NCBI RefSeq assembly: GCF_900142665.1
Contig: NZ_FRBR01000024.1
Location: 1 to 36,746, forward strand
Origin: Roseovarius pacificus
GTDB taxonomy: Bacteria; Pseudomonadota; Alphaproteobacteria; Rhodobacterales; Rhodobacteraceae
DNA length: 36,746 nucleotides
Direction: 5' to 3'
A program made the position numbers and the translations under genes. How positions within the stretch are numbered: position 1 is the first letter of the stretch; the number at the start of each line of letters is the position of its first letter. Shown piece after piece: positions 1 to 6,692 of this stretch. The notes under the pieces are model-generated. The model saw only the letters and a program-made list of their open reading frames with translations, was not told the origin of the DNA and did no database searches.

Positions 1-355
1 GCGCCTCAGCGCCGCCGGTGAAGGGGTATCTACTGCTTCACCCCAAACCCCGCAACCCCTTTTTACACACAACGTCACATTTTTTTTGAAAAACCGATTT
101 TTACCGTGTTTTCATTGGGTTGCGTGAACGTTGTTTCAAAAACAGCATCACGGACGAAAGAAATATGCGTCAACACACCCGGTAACATAGCATATTATTG
201 CCGTATTCATAAAGCCCCCTGCAAATCACTGCGGAGTCATCGCCGAAAATGACCCGATGATGCGGGACCCGCGCCCCGACTCCCCGCAGGATCCGGCAAA
301 TCCCGGACTCGCCTCCTGCCCGTCCCGCCGGCCCGTCACACCGGACAGCGACTCG
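1..355. other. intergenic stretch with a small hairpin, no gene seen
   Basis: I see no convincing gene in this stretch, which lies downstream of the minus-strand LuxR-type regulator. A 7-bp inverted repeat (GGTGAAG at 17-23, CTTCACC at 36-42) has a 12-nt loop. A T-rich stretch follows at about 60-115, so it could be the terminator of a gene lying off the left edge. Around 124-153 there is an imperfect hairpin with arms CGTGA and TCACG. The reading frame open at 257-1159 on the plus strand is only the antisense of the regulator. Confidence 0.4.
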
Positions 356-997
356 TCAGTAGTTGCCGGCCACGTATTTGGCGATCGCCGCCCCGCGCGA
401 ATTGACCTCCAGCTTCTGGTAGATCGCCTTGAGGTAATATTTCACGGTGTTCTCGCTCAGGCCCAGCCGGGCCGAGATCTGGAAATTGGTCAGCCCGTCC
501 ACCAGCAGCGCCAGGATCTCGTGCTCGCGCCGCGACAGCGAGTCCGTGGTTTCCGATGTCAGCCGCTTGAGGATATCCGTCGGCACGATGGAATGCCCCT
601 CGACCAGCTTGCCGAGGATCTTCGGCAGGCTGGTCAGGATCTGCCCCATCATGCAGACCGAATTGGCCCCCTGCTTGATCGCGCTGCGGATGAAGGCGAA
701 TTCGCTCTCCTCGGCCACCACGACGACCATCACATGCGGATGATCCTTGCGCACCGTTCCCAGGACCTGCGTCAGGTCGCCATCGGCCAGCCGCACCCCC
801 AGGATCAGAATCGCCGGGCCGCGCACCGCCGAAAGCAGCTTTTTCAGGCTGGCCTTGTCGGTGGCGAAGGCGCCCAGTTCCACCTCGGGGATCTGCGCCA
901 CGAGCGAGCCGATCCCCTGGCACACGATCACCTGCCGGTCGGCCACGATCACCTGCGGCACAGGCGGCGCCTGCCCCTGCGGCGGGGTTTTTGTCAT
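356..997 (-). CDS. LuxR/NarL-type regulator with degenerate receiver domain
   Basis: A 213-residue transcription factor with an N-terminal CheY-like fold (about 14-135) and a C-terminal LuxR-type helix-turn-helix (about 150-213; key run SLSRREHEILALL then SENTVKYYLKAIYQKL). In a normal receiver the core strand reads ILxD; here it reads ILILG, so Gly67 sits where the phosphorylated Asp should be. The usual conserved Lys near residue 117 is also not visible. It therefore probably does not respond to a histidine kinase in the ordinary way. An upstream ATG at 1015 exists, but GGAGGAG inside that extension is well placed for the ATG at 997, so I chose 997. It is divergent from the serine-cycle operon, which makes it the natural candidate regulator. 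That role is inference. Confidence 0.82.
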   Translation of the reverse strand: MTKTPPQGQAPPVPQVIVADRQVIVCQGIGSLVAQIPEVELGAFATDKASLKKLLSAVRGPAILILGVRLADGDLTQVLGTVRKDHPHVMVVVVAEESEFAFIRSAIKQGANSVCMMGQILTSLPKILGKLVEGHSIVPTDILKRLTSETTDSLSRREHEILALLVDGLTNFQISARLGLSENTVKYYLKAIYQKLEVNSRGAAIAKYVAGNY

Positions 998-1147
998 GAT
1001 CTGCGTCTCCTCCATCGGGCCAGTCTACACCATCCCGCGAAAAATCGAGAGCCGTCCAATGCGACAAAACATCACCCGAAACCGATGATTTTAAAGGAAA
1101 ATCCGGAATACCGCCGCATACCACGGAACACCGAAGCCGCCGCGCCC

Positions 1148-1178
1148 CCGAACGGGTAGCCACCCCCTACCCGTTCGG
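1148..1178. promoter_or_regulatory. perfect 12-bp inverted repeat, candidate operator
   Basis: CCGAACGGGTAG (1148-1159) is repeated as its exact reverse complement CTACCCGTTCGG (1167-1178) with a 7-nt spacer. It lies between the divergent LuxR-type regulator and the serine-glyoxylate aminotransferase, 104 nt before the latter's ATG. No T-run follows on either strand, so a protein-binding site is likelier than a terminator. The neighbouring regulator is the obvious candidate ligand, but nothing in the sequence proves it. Confidence 0.6.
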
Positions 1179-1281
1179 TGAGCGCCCCGCGCCAATGTCC
1201 GCCATGACCATTCCAACGGGCGTTTCGCGCCGGCGCCCCATGCGCAAAGATCGTATCGGCATCCAATATCGGAGAACGATC

Positions 1282-2484
1282 ATGCACGGTTTTCAACACC
1301 TTTATATCCCCGGCCCCACCAATGTGCCCGACCCGGTGCGTCAGGCCATGAACATCCCCATGGAAGACATGCGCGCCCCGGATTTCAGCGATTTCGTCAC
1401 CCGCCTGCTGGACGATCTGAAATCCGTCTACCGCCTGAAGAGCGGGCGCGTCTTCGTCTTTCCCACCTCCGGCACCGGCGCGTGGGAGGCCGCGATCACC
1501 AACACGCTCAACGCGGGCGACACCGTATTGATGTCGCGCTTCGGCCAGTTCTCGCTCTTGTGGGCCGACATGGCCGACCGGCTGGGCCTGAACGTCGAGC
1601 TTTGCGAGGTCGAGTGGGGCAAGGGCGTCCCGGTCGAGGACTACGCCGCCAAATTGCAGGCCGACAAGGATCACCGGATCAGGGCGGTGTTCTGCACCCA
1701 TAACGAAACCGCCACCGGCGTGACCTCCGACATCGCCGCCGTGCGCCGCGCGCTGGACGAGGCCGGGCATCCCGCGCTGCTGTTCGTCGACGGCGTCAGT
1801 TCCATCGCCTCCATCGAATTCGAGATGGAGGACTGGGGCGTCGACCTGGCGGTCTCGGGCTCGCAGAAAGGCTTCATGCTGCCCGCCGGTCTGGGCCTCC
1901 TCGGGGTCTCGGACAAGGCGATCGAGGCCAGCAGGTCCGCCACCATGCCGCGCTGCTATTTCAGCTTTGCCGACATGATCGCCTTCAACGACACCGGCTA
2001 TTTCCCCTACACCCCGGCCACGCAGGTGCTGCGCGGGCTGCGCGTGTCCGTCGACATGATGCTCGACGCCGGGATGGAGTCCGTCTGGGCGCGCCACGCC
2101 CGCCTGGCCCAGGGCGTGCGCCGCGCCGTCGAGGCCTGGCAGGGCTGCTCGCTCGTTGCCGCCGCTCCCGAATGGTACTCCGACACCGTGTCGGCCATCT
2201 ACACCCCCGACGGCGTGGATGCCCGCGACGTGATCTCGACCGCCTATTACAAATACCAGACCTCGCTCGGCTCGGGGCTGAACAAGCTGGCGGGCCGGGT
2301 GTTCCGCATCGGGCATCTGGGCTCGCTCAACCCGGTGATGCTGTGTGCGGGGATTTCGGCGGCGGAAATGGCCCTGCGCGATGCGGGCGCCGCGATCGAA
2401 CCCGGCTCGGGCGTCGCCGCCGCACAGGAACATTTCCGCTCCACCACCCCCGACACCGCGCTCGCCCCGGCCAAGGCCGCCTGA
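1282..2484 (+). CDS. sgaA: serine-glyoxylate aminotransferase
   Basis: A class V, PLP-dependent aminotransferase of 400 residues, the usual size for SgaA. It opens with HLYIPGPTNVP, the typical start of the alanine/serine-glyoxylate aminotransferase family. The PLP lysine is Lys196 in GSQKGFMLP, and FPTSGTGAWEAA is the cofactor-phosphate loop. The enzyme transfers the amino group of serine to glyoxylate, giving hydroxypyruvate and glycine, a central step of the serine cycle of C1 assimilation. The frame is open back to 1195, but the ATG at 1282 has GGAGAA 5 nt upstream and gives the canonical N-terminus. It heads the operon with malyl-CoA lyase and malate thiokinase, which strongly supports the serine-cycle role over photorespiration-type or purine-linked aminotransferases. 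Confidence 0.9.
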   Translation: MHGFQHLYIPGPTNVPDPVRQAMNIPMEDMRAPDFSDFVTRLLDDLKSVYRLKSGRVFVFPTSGTGAWEAAITNTLNAGDTVLMSRFGQFSLLWADMADRLGLNVELCEVEWGKGVPVEDYAAKLQADKDHRIRAVFCTHNETATGVTSDIAAVRRALDEAGHPALLFVDGVSSIASIEFEMEDWGVDLAVSGSQKGFMLPAGLGLLGVSDKAIEASRSATMPRCYFSFADMIAFNDTGYFPYTPATQVLRGLRVSVDMMLDAGMESVWARHARLAQGVRRAVEAWQGCSLVAAAPEWYSDTVSAIYTPDGVDARDVISTAYYKYQTSLGSGLNKLAGRVFRIGHLGSLNPVMLCAGISAAEMALRDAGAAIEPGSGVAAAQEHFRSTTPDTALAPAKAA

Positions 2485-2515
2485 GCCCACACATTATACA
2501 TAAGGACCCCCTGCA

Positions 2516-3460
2516 ATGAGCTACACCCTGCACCCGCTGAAACGCCAACGCCTGCAACGCTCGGAACTGGCCGTGCCCGGCTCCAGCCCCGCGATGATCG
2601 ACAAGGCCGCCGACAGCGCCGCCGATTATATCTTCTTCGATCTCGAAGACGCCGTCGCGCCCCCCGACAAGATCAAGGCCCGCGCCAACATCATCCAGGC
2701 CCTCAACGACATCGACTGGAAGGCCAGGGGCAAGACCATCTCGATCCGCATCAACGGGCTGGATACACATTATATGTATCGCGACGTGGTCGAGGTGCTG
2801 GAACAGGCCGGACAGCATGTCGATACCATCCTCGTGCCCAAGGTCGGCGTCCCGGCAGACCTCTATACGGTCGAAACCATGGTCTCCCAGATCGAAGAGG
2901 CCTGCGCCCTGCCCCACCGGATCGGGATGGAGGCGCTGATCGAAACTGCGCTCGGCATGGCCAATGTCGAAGCCATCGCCGCCGCCCCCGGACGGCTTGA
3001 GGCGCTGCATTTCGGCGTGGCCGATTACGCCGCCTCGAACCGGGCGCGCACCGTGGTGATCGGCGGGCTGAACCCCGACTATCCCGGCGATCAGTGGCAT
3101 TTCGCCCTCTCGCGCATGACCGTGGCCTGCCGCGCCTATGGCCTGCGCGCCATCGACGGCCCGTTCGGCGACTTCTCCGATCCCGACGCCTATATCGCCA
3201 GCGCCAGACGCGCCGCCGCCCTGGGGATCGAGGGCAAATGGGCCATCCACCCCAGCCAGATCGACCTGGCCAACGAGGTCTTCTCGCCCCCCGAGACGGA
3301 AGTCACCCGCGCGCGGCGCATCATCGAAGAACTCAAGAAGGCCGAATCCGAAGGCAAAGGTGCCGCCAGCCTCGACGGCAAGATGATCGACGCGGCCAGC
3401 GAACGCATGGCCAACAACGTGATCGCCGTGGCCGACGCCATCGTCGCGCAGCACGCATAA
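2516..3460 (+). CDS. mcl: L-malyl-CoA lyase (HpcH/HpaI-CitE family)
   Basis: A 314-residue lyase of the CitE-like aldolase family. It cleaves malyl-CoA to acetyl-CoA and glyoxylate, and may also act on beta-methylmalyl-CoA as in Rhodobacter Mcl1. The metal/substrate motifs are visible: FFDLEDAV near residues 40-47, ILVPKVG after residue 100, HFGVADYAAS in the middle, and a conserved C-terminal stretch GKWAIHPSQ. The start has AAGGA about 10 nt upstream and the protein begins like other alphaproteobacterial Mcl proteins. It sits 31 nt after sgaA and 13 nt before mtkA. With malate thiokinase it forms the malate to acetyl-CoA plus glyoxylate branch of the serine cycle. A role limited to glyoxylate or ethylmalonyl-CoA metabolism cannot be excluded from sequence. 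Confidence 0.9.
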   Translation: MSYTLHPLKRQRLQRSELAVPGSSPAMIDKAADSAADYIFFDLEDAVAPPDKIKARANIIQALNDIDWKARGKTISIRINGLDTHYMYRDVVEVLEQAGQHVDTILVPKVGVPADLYTVETMVSQIEEACALPHRIGMEALIETALGMANVEAIAAAPGRLEALHFGVADYAASNRARTVVIGGLNPDYPGDQWHFALSRMTVACRAYGLRAIDGPFGDFSDPDAYIASARRAAALGIEGKWAIHPSQIDLANEVFSPPETEVTRARRIIEELKKAESEGKGAASLDGKMIDAASERMANNVIAVADAIVAQHA

Positions 3461-3473
3461 GGAAGGACACATC

Positions 3474-4658
3474 ATGGATATCCACGAATATCAGGCCAAG
3501 GACCTGCTGACGCGCTTCGGCGTGCAGGTGCCGCGCGGCGGCATCGCCTACAGCCCCGAACAGGCCGTCTACCGCGCCAGCGAACTGTCCGGCGACAAAT
3601 GGGTCGTCAAGGCGCAGATCCACTCCGGCGCACGCGGCAAGGCGGGCGGTGTGCGCATCTGCTCCTCCGAAGAGGAAGTCTCGGACGCCGCCACCTGGAT
3701 GCTGGGCCGCAAGCTGGTCACCCACCAGACCGGCCCGCAGGGCAAACTCGTCAGCCGCCTCTATGTCGAAGAGGCCACCAGCATCGCGCAGGAAATCTAT
3801 CTCGGCTTCGTGATGGACCGCAAACTCGAACGCGTGGTCGTCGTGGCCTCGGCGCAGGGCGGCATGGAGATCGAGGAAATCTCCGAACAGGAGCCCGAGT
3901 CGATCATTCGCTCGGTCGTCGATCCGGCGGTCGGCATGCAGGCGTTTCAGGCCCGCGAGATCGCGTTTTCGCTGGGGCTGGAACCGCCGCTGATCGCGCA
4001 GGCGGTCAAGACCATCATGGGCTGCTATCGCCTGATGGCCGAAATGGATGCCAACATGGTCGAGGTGAACCCGATGGTCGTCACCCAGGCGGGCGAGATC
4101 GTCGCGCTCGACGCCAAGGTCAGCTTTGACGACAATGCCCTCTTCCGCCGTCCCGAAATCGCCGAACTGCGCGACAAGAGCCAGGAAGACACCCGCGAAA
4201 CCTATGCCGAGGATCGCGGCCTCTCTTATATCGGGCTCGACGGTGAAATTGGCTGTATCGTCAACGGCGCAGGTCTGGCGATGGCCACGCTCGACATGAT
4301 CAAGATGTCGGGCGGCGAACCCGCCAACTTTCTCGACGTGGGCGGCGGTGCCAGCCCCGAACGCGTGCTGAAATCCTTCAAGGCGGTGCTGAACGATCCC
4401 AATGTCGAGGCGATCCTCGTCAACATTTTCGCCGGGATCAACCGCTGCGACTGGATCGCCGAAGGCGTGGTTCTGGCCATGAAGGAACTGGACCTCACCC
4501 TGCCCGTCGTCGTGCGCCTCTCGGGCACCAATGTCGAAGAGGGCCGCAAGGTTCTCGATGACAGCGGCCTGCCCGTCATCACCGCCGACACCCTCGCCGA
4601 AGCCGCCGACAGCGTCGTCGGCGCATGGAAAGACGCCAAATTCAAGGAGGCCTCGTAA
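3474..4658 (+). CDS. mtkA: malate-CoA ligase (malate thiokinase) large subunit
   Basis: A 394-residue ATP-grasp protein of the succinyl-CoA synthetase beta family. The N-terminus MDIHEYQAKDLL is diagnostic of the family. The ATP-grasp region includes VVKAQIHSGARGKAGG (about 44-59) and the metal-binding MVEVNPMVV segment, and the C-terminal half carries the ligase-CoA fold with FLDVGGGA. Context separates it from ordinary sucC: it follows malyl-CoA lyase and is paired with mtkB rather than a standard sucD. With mtkB it would convert malate, CoA and ATP to malyl-CoA for cleavage by Mcl. The stop TAA overlaps the start of mtkB by one base (TAATG), so translation is coupled. Confidence 0.88.
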   Translation: MDIHEYQAKDLLTRFGVQVPRGGIAYSPEQAVYRASELSGDKWVVKAQIHSGARGKAGGVRICSSEEEVSDAATWMLGRKLVTHQTGPQGKLVSRLYVEEATSIAQEIYLGFVMDRKLERVVVVASAQGGMEIEEISEQEPESIIRSVVDPAVGMQAFQAREIAFSLGLEPPLIAQAVKTIMGCYRLMAEMDANMVEVNPMVVTQAGEIVALDAKVSFDDNALFRRPEIAELRDKSQEDTRETYAEDRGLSYIGLDGEIGCIVNGAGLAMATLDMIKMSGGEPANFLDVGGGASPERVLKSFKAVLNDPNVEAILVNIFAGINRCDWIAEGVVLAMKELDLTLPVVVRLSGTNVEEGRKVLDDSGLPVITADTLAEAADSVVGAWKDAKFKEAS

Positions 4659-5539
4659 TGGCCATTCTCATCGACAGCGAAACAAAGGTTCTCGTCACCG
4701 GCTTTACCGGGCGTATCGGCAGTTTCCATGCGCAGGACATGATCAACCACGGCACCAATGTCGTGGGCGGCGTGACCCCCGGCAAGGGCGGCACCACCCA
4801 TCTGGGCCTGCCGGTGTTCAACACCGTCAAGGGCGCGGTGGCCGAAACCGGGGCCGATCTCGTCATCAGCTTCGTCCCGCCCCCCTTCGCCGCGGATTCG
4901 ATCATGGAAGCCGCCGATGCGGGCATCAGGACCTGCGTCTGCATCGCCGACGGCATCCCCGCCGCCGACATGATCCGAGTCAAACGCTACATGCGCCGCT
5001 ACAAGGCCGAGAAACGCATGCGCCTGATCGGCCCCAACTGTGCCGGGATCATCACGCCGGGTCAGGCCTTTGCCGGGCTGATGCCGCCGCATATCTACGA
5101 ACCGGGCCGCATCGGCATCGTCGGACGCTCGGGCACATTGGGCTACGAGGCCGCCAGCCAGATGAAGTCGAAAGGCATCGGCGTGTCCTCGTCCATCGGC
5201 ATCGGCGGCGACCCGATCAACGGCTCCAGCTTCCGCGACATACTGGAGCTGTTCGAGGCCGATCCCGAAACCGACGCCGTGGTGATGGTCGGTGAAATCG
5301 GCGGCCCGCAAGAGGCCGAAGCCGCCGAATACATCCGCGACCACATGACCAAACCCGTCGCCGCCTACGTGGCCGGCCTGTCGGCCCCCAAGGGGCGGCG
5401 CATGGGCCATGCCGGGGCCATCGTGTCGGCCTTCGGGGAATCGGCGCAGGAAAAGGTCGAGATCCTGAAAGGCTCGGGCGTGACAATCGTCCCCACGCCG
5501 TCGTCCTTCGGCGAAACCGTCGCCCGGATGATGGCCTGA
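4658..5539 (+). CDS. mtkB: malate-CoA ligase (malate thiokinase) small subunit
   Basis: A 293-residue protein of the succinyl-CoA synthetase alpha family. The N-terminal Rossmann CoA-binding domain shows GFTGRIGSFHAQDM and GGVTPGKGG. The phosphorylated catalytic histidine is His251 in GHAGAIVSAFG. The frame is open slightly upstream to 4625, but AAGGAGG at 4644-4650 fixes the start at 4658, overlapping the mtkA stop by one base. It pairs with mtkA to activate malate to malyl-CoA. It is the last gene of the serine-cycle operon and is followed by a hairpin terminator. SucD is the alternative name by homology; the operon argues for malate thiokinase. Confidence 0.88.
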   Translation: MAILIDSETKVLVTGFTGRIGSFHAQDMINHGTNVVGGVTPGKGGTTHLGLPVFNTVKGAVAETGADLVISFVPPPFAADSIMEAADAGIRTCVCIADGIPAADMIRVKRYMRRYKAEKRMRLIGPNCAGIITPGQAFAGLMPPHIYEPGRIGIVGRSGTLGYEAASQMKSKGIGVSSSIGIGGDPINGSSFRDILELFEADPETDAVVMVGEIGGPQEAEAAEYIRDHMTKPVAAYVAGLSAPKGRRMGHAGAIVSAFGESAQEKVEILKGSGVTIVPTPSSFGETVARMMA

Positions 5540-5551
5540 CCTCCTGACAGC

Positions 5552-5576
5552 GGGCGGCCATCAAGCCGCCCGTTTG
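5552..5576 (+). terminator. hairpin terminator after mtkB
   Basis: GGGCGGC (5552-5558) pairs perfectly with GCCGCCC (5565-5571) over a 6-nt loop, followed by GTTTG. It starts 12 nt after the mtkB stop. The U-run is short, so termination may be partial, but position and stem strength fit the end of the serine-cycle operon. Confidence 0.65.
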
Positions 5577-5645
5577 CCCGGCCCTCCGCGCGATCCGGCC
5601 GGTCGTTGCGTCCCTCATGGACACAGCTTTCCTCATTCCCCCCGG

Positions 5646-5690
5646 GTTTCGTACAAAACCCGCGTACACATCGTACGTTTTGTACGAAAC
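5646..5690. promoter_or_regulatory. 14-bp perfect inverted repeat with repeated GTAC cores
   Basis: GTTTCGTACAAAAC (5646-5659) returns as its exact reverse complement GTTTTGTACGAAAC (5677-5690), separated by 17 nt. Four GTAC cores occur across the element (5651, 5663, 5673, 5682), spaced roughly one helical turn apart. It resembles a paired operator for a dimeric regulator. It lies between the mtk terminator and a small plus-strand gene at 5926. A weak hairpin with arms GATCGC/GCGATC (5701-5720) and a short T-run follows. I do not recognise the regulator. Confidence 0.55.
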
Positions 5691-5783
5691 GCAAACCGGA
5701 GATCGCGGACCTCTGCGATCCCGTTTTCCTCACCGCCCCGCCCCCGGCGGGTCAGGTGTTGAATGCCTAAGCCATTGAAACTT

Positions 5784-5845
5784 TTATGACACATCTGCAC
5801 ACGAAACCGGGCGAAACAGTGTGTTGCCACATTTATGCCACATTT
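5784..5845 (+). repeat. three copies of an ATGxCACATTT-like repeat
   Basis: TTATGACACATCT (5784-5796), GTTGCCACATTT (5823-5834) and TATGCCACATTT (5834-5845) share a TGxCACATyT core. The last two copies are spaced exactly 11 nt apart. They lie 80-140 nt upstream of the small gene at 5926 and may form a regulator-binding array for it. The pattern is clear by eye; the function is unknown. Confidence 0.4.
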
Positions 5846-5925
5846 CGATGAGGAACTGGGTTAACATAAACAGGCGCCAGTCGTGCGCTAGCCGGCTGGC
5901 CTGCCTTGATAAAAGGAGCAGACCC

Positions 5926-6045
5926 ATGGCTACAGCAGCAGCCCCCCAACCCACGGCGCCGGCCTCGACCAAGGCCGTGCCACAGATTCCAACCAAGCCT
6001 CAGACCATTTCCAAACAGGTCTTCAACGACTTTGCCAGCATTTGA
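5926..6045 (+). CDS. 39-residue Ala/Pro/Thr-rich small protein, unknown
   Basis: A short reading frame with a strong, well-placed ribosome site (AAAAGGAG ending 7 nt before the ATG). The product has no Cys or Trp. It begins with a low-complexity Ala/Pro/Thr segment and ends with a more ordinary sequence, KQVFNDFASI. There is no membrane segment and no signal peptide. I do not recognise the family. It lies alone between the mtk terminator and convergent ndk, downstream of the two repeat arrangements at 5646-5845. The good translation signal and structured upstream region are the only evidence that it is real. Confidence 0.45.
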   Translation: MATAAAPQPTAPASTKAVPQIPTKPQTISKQVFNDFASI

Positions 6046-6074
6046 GGAACGGGCGATAACGCCTTGATTTAAAA

Positions 6075-6108
6075 TGAAAAGACCGCACCCATTTTCAGAG
6101 TGCGGCCC
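6075..6108 (-). terminator. terminator of ndk
   Basis: Read on the minus strand, CCGCAC and GTGCGG (plus-strand positions 6100-6105 and 6083-6088) form a stem with an 11-nt loop. The run TCTTTTCATTTT follows. It begins about 28 nt beyond the ndk stop. The same stem also lies just past the small plus-strand gene ending at 6045, but has no T-run in that direction. Confidence 0.7.
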
Positions 6109-6132
6109 AATACTCGGAAGATTTGATCCGGC

Positions 6133-6555
6133 TCAGCCGACCAGTTCCAGACCCGAGAAGAAGTATGCGATTTCGACCGCGGCCGTTTCCGGAGCGTCCG
6201 AACCGTGAACCGAGTTTTCGCCGACCGATTCAGCGAATTCCGCGCGGATCGTCCCCGCCGCGGCATCTGCCGGGTTGGTGGCGCCCATCACGTCGCGGTT
6301 CTTGGCAATCGCGCCTTCGCCTTCCAGAACCTGCACCACGACCGGCGCAGACGCCATGAACTCGCACAGTTCGTCATAGAACGGACGTTCCTTGTGCACG
6401 GCATAGAATTCACCGGCCTGCGCCTTGGTCAGTTGAATACGCTTCTGCGCAACGATGCGCAGCCCCGCGTCTTCGAACTTGGCGTTGATCTTGCCGGTCA
6501 GGTTGCGGTTGGTTGCATCGGGTTTGATGATGCTCAGCGTGCGTTCGACAGCCAT
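6133..6555 (-). CDS. ndk: nucleoside diphosphate kinase
   Basis: A 140-residue Ndk of standard length. It opens with MAVERTLSIIKPDA and carries the active-site phosphohistidine His117 in the signature NSVHGSDAP. It transfers the gamma phosphate of ATP to other nucleoside diphosphates in the cytoplasm. The frame is open upstream to 6630, but GGAAAGAGG at 6561-6569 (minus sense) sets the start at 6555. It is a monocistronic gene divergent from the ABC-F gene. Confidence 0.97.
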   Translation of the reverse strand: MAVERTLSIIKPDATNRNLTGKINAKFEDAGLRIVAQKRIQLTKAQAGEFYAVHKERPFYDELCEFMASAPVVVQVLEGEGAIAKNRDVMGATNPADAAAGTIRAEFAESVGENSVHGSDAPETAAVEIAYFFSGLELVG

Positions 6556-6692
6556 ATCAGCCTCTTTCCTTTGAATGAAACCGGCGCAGGCCCTCGGCCC
6601 GCACCCCATATATCGCGGCCCCGATAGCATGGGGTCATGAGTTTGAAAAGCGGCGATTGACGGCTGACCACGATTGCGTCACACCCCTGCCC

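Noticed and set aside
257..1159. Long plus-strand reading frame of about 300 codons
   Set aside because: It is antisense to the LuxR-type regulator, is rich in His/Arg/Gln and resembles no protein. This is the usual shadow frame of high-GC coding DNA.
1072..2490. Minus-strand reading frame of 472 codons over the aminotransferase gene
   Set aside because: It is antisense to sgaA with Gly/His/Arg-rich, low-information sequence and no ribosome site. The plus-strand gene has all family motifs.
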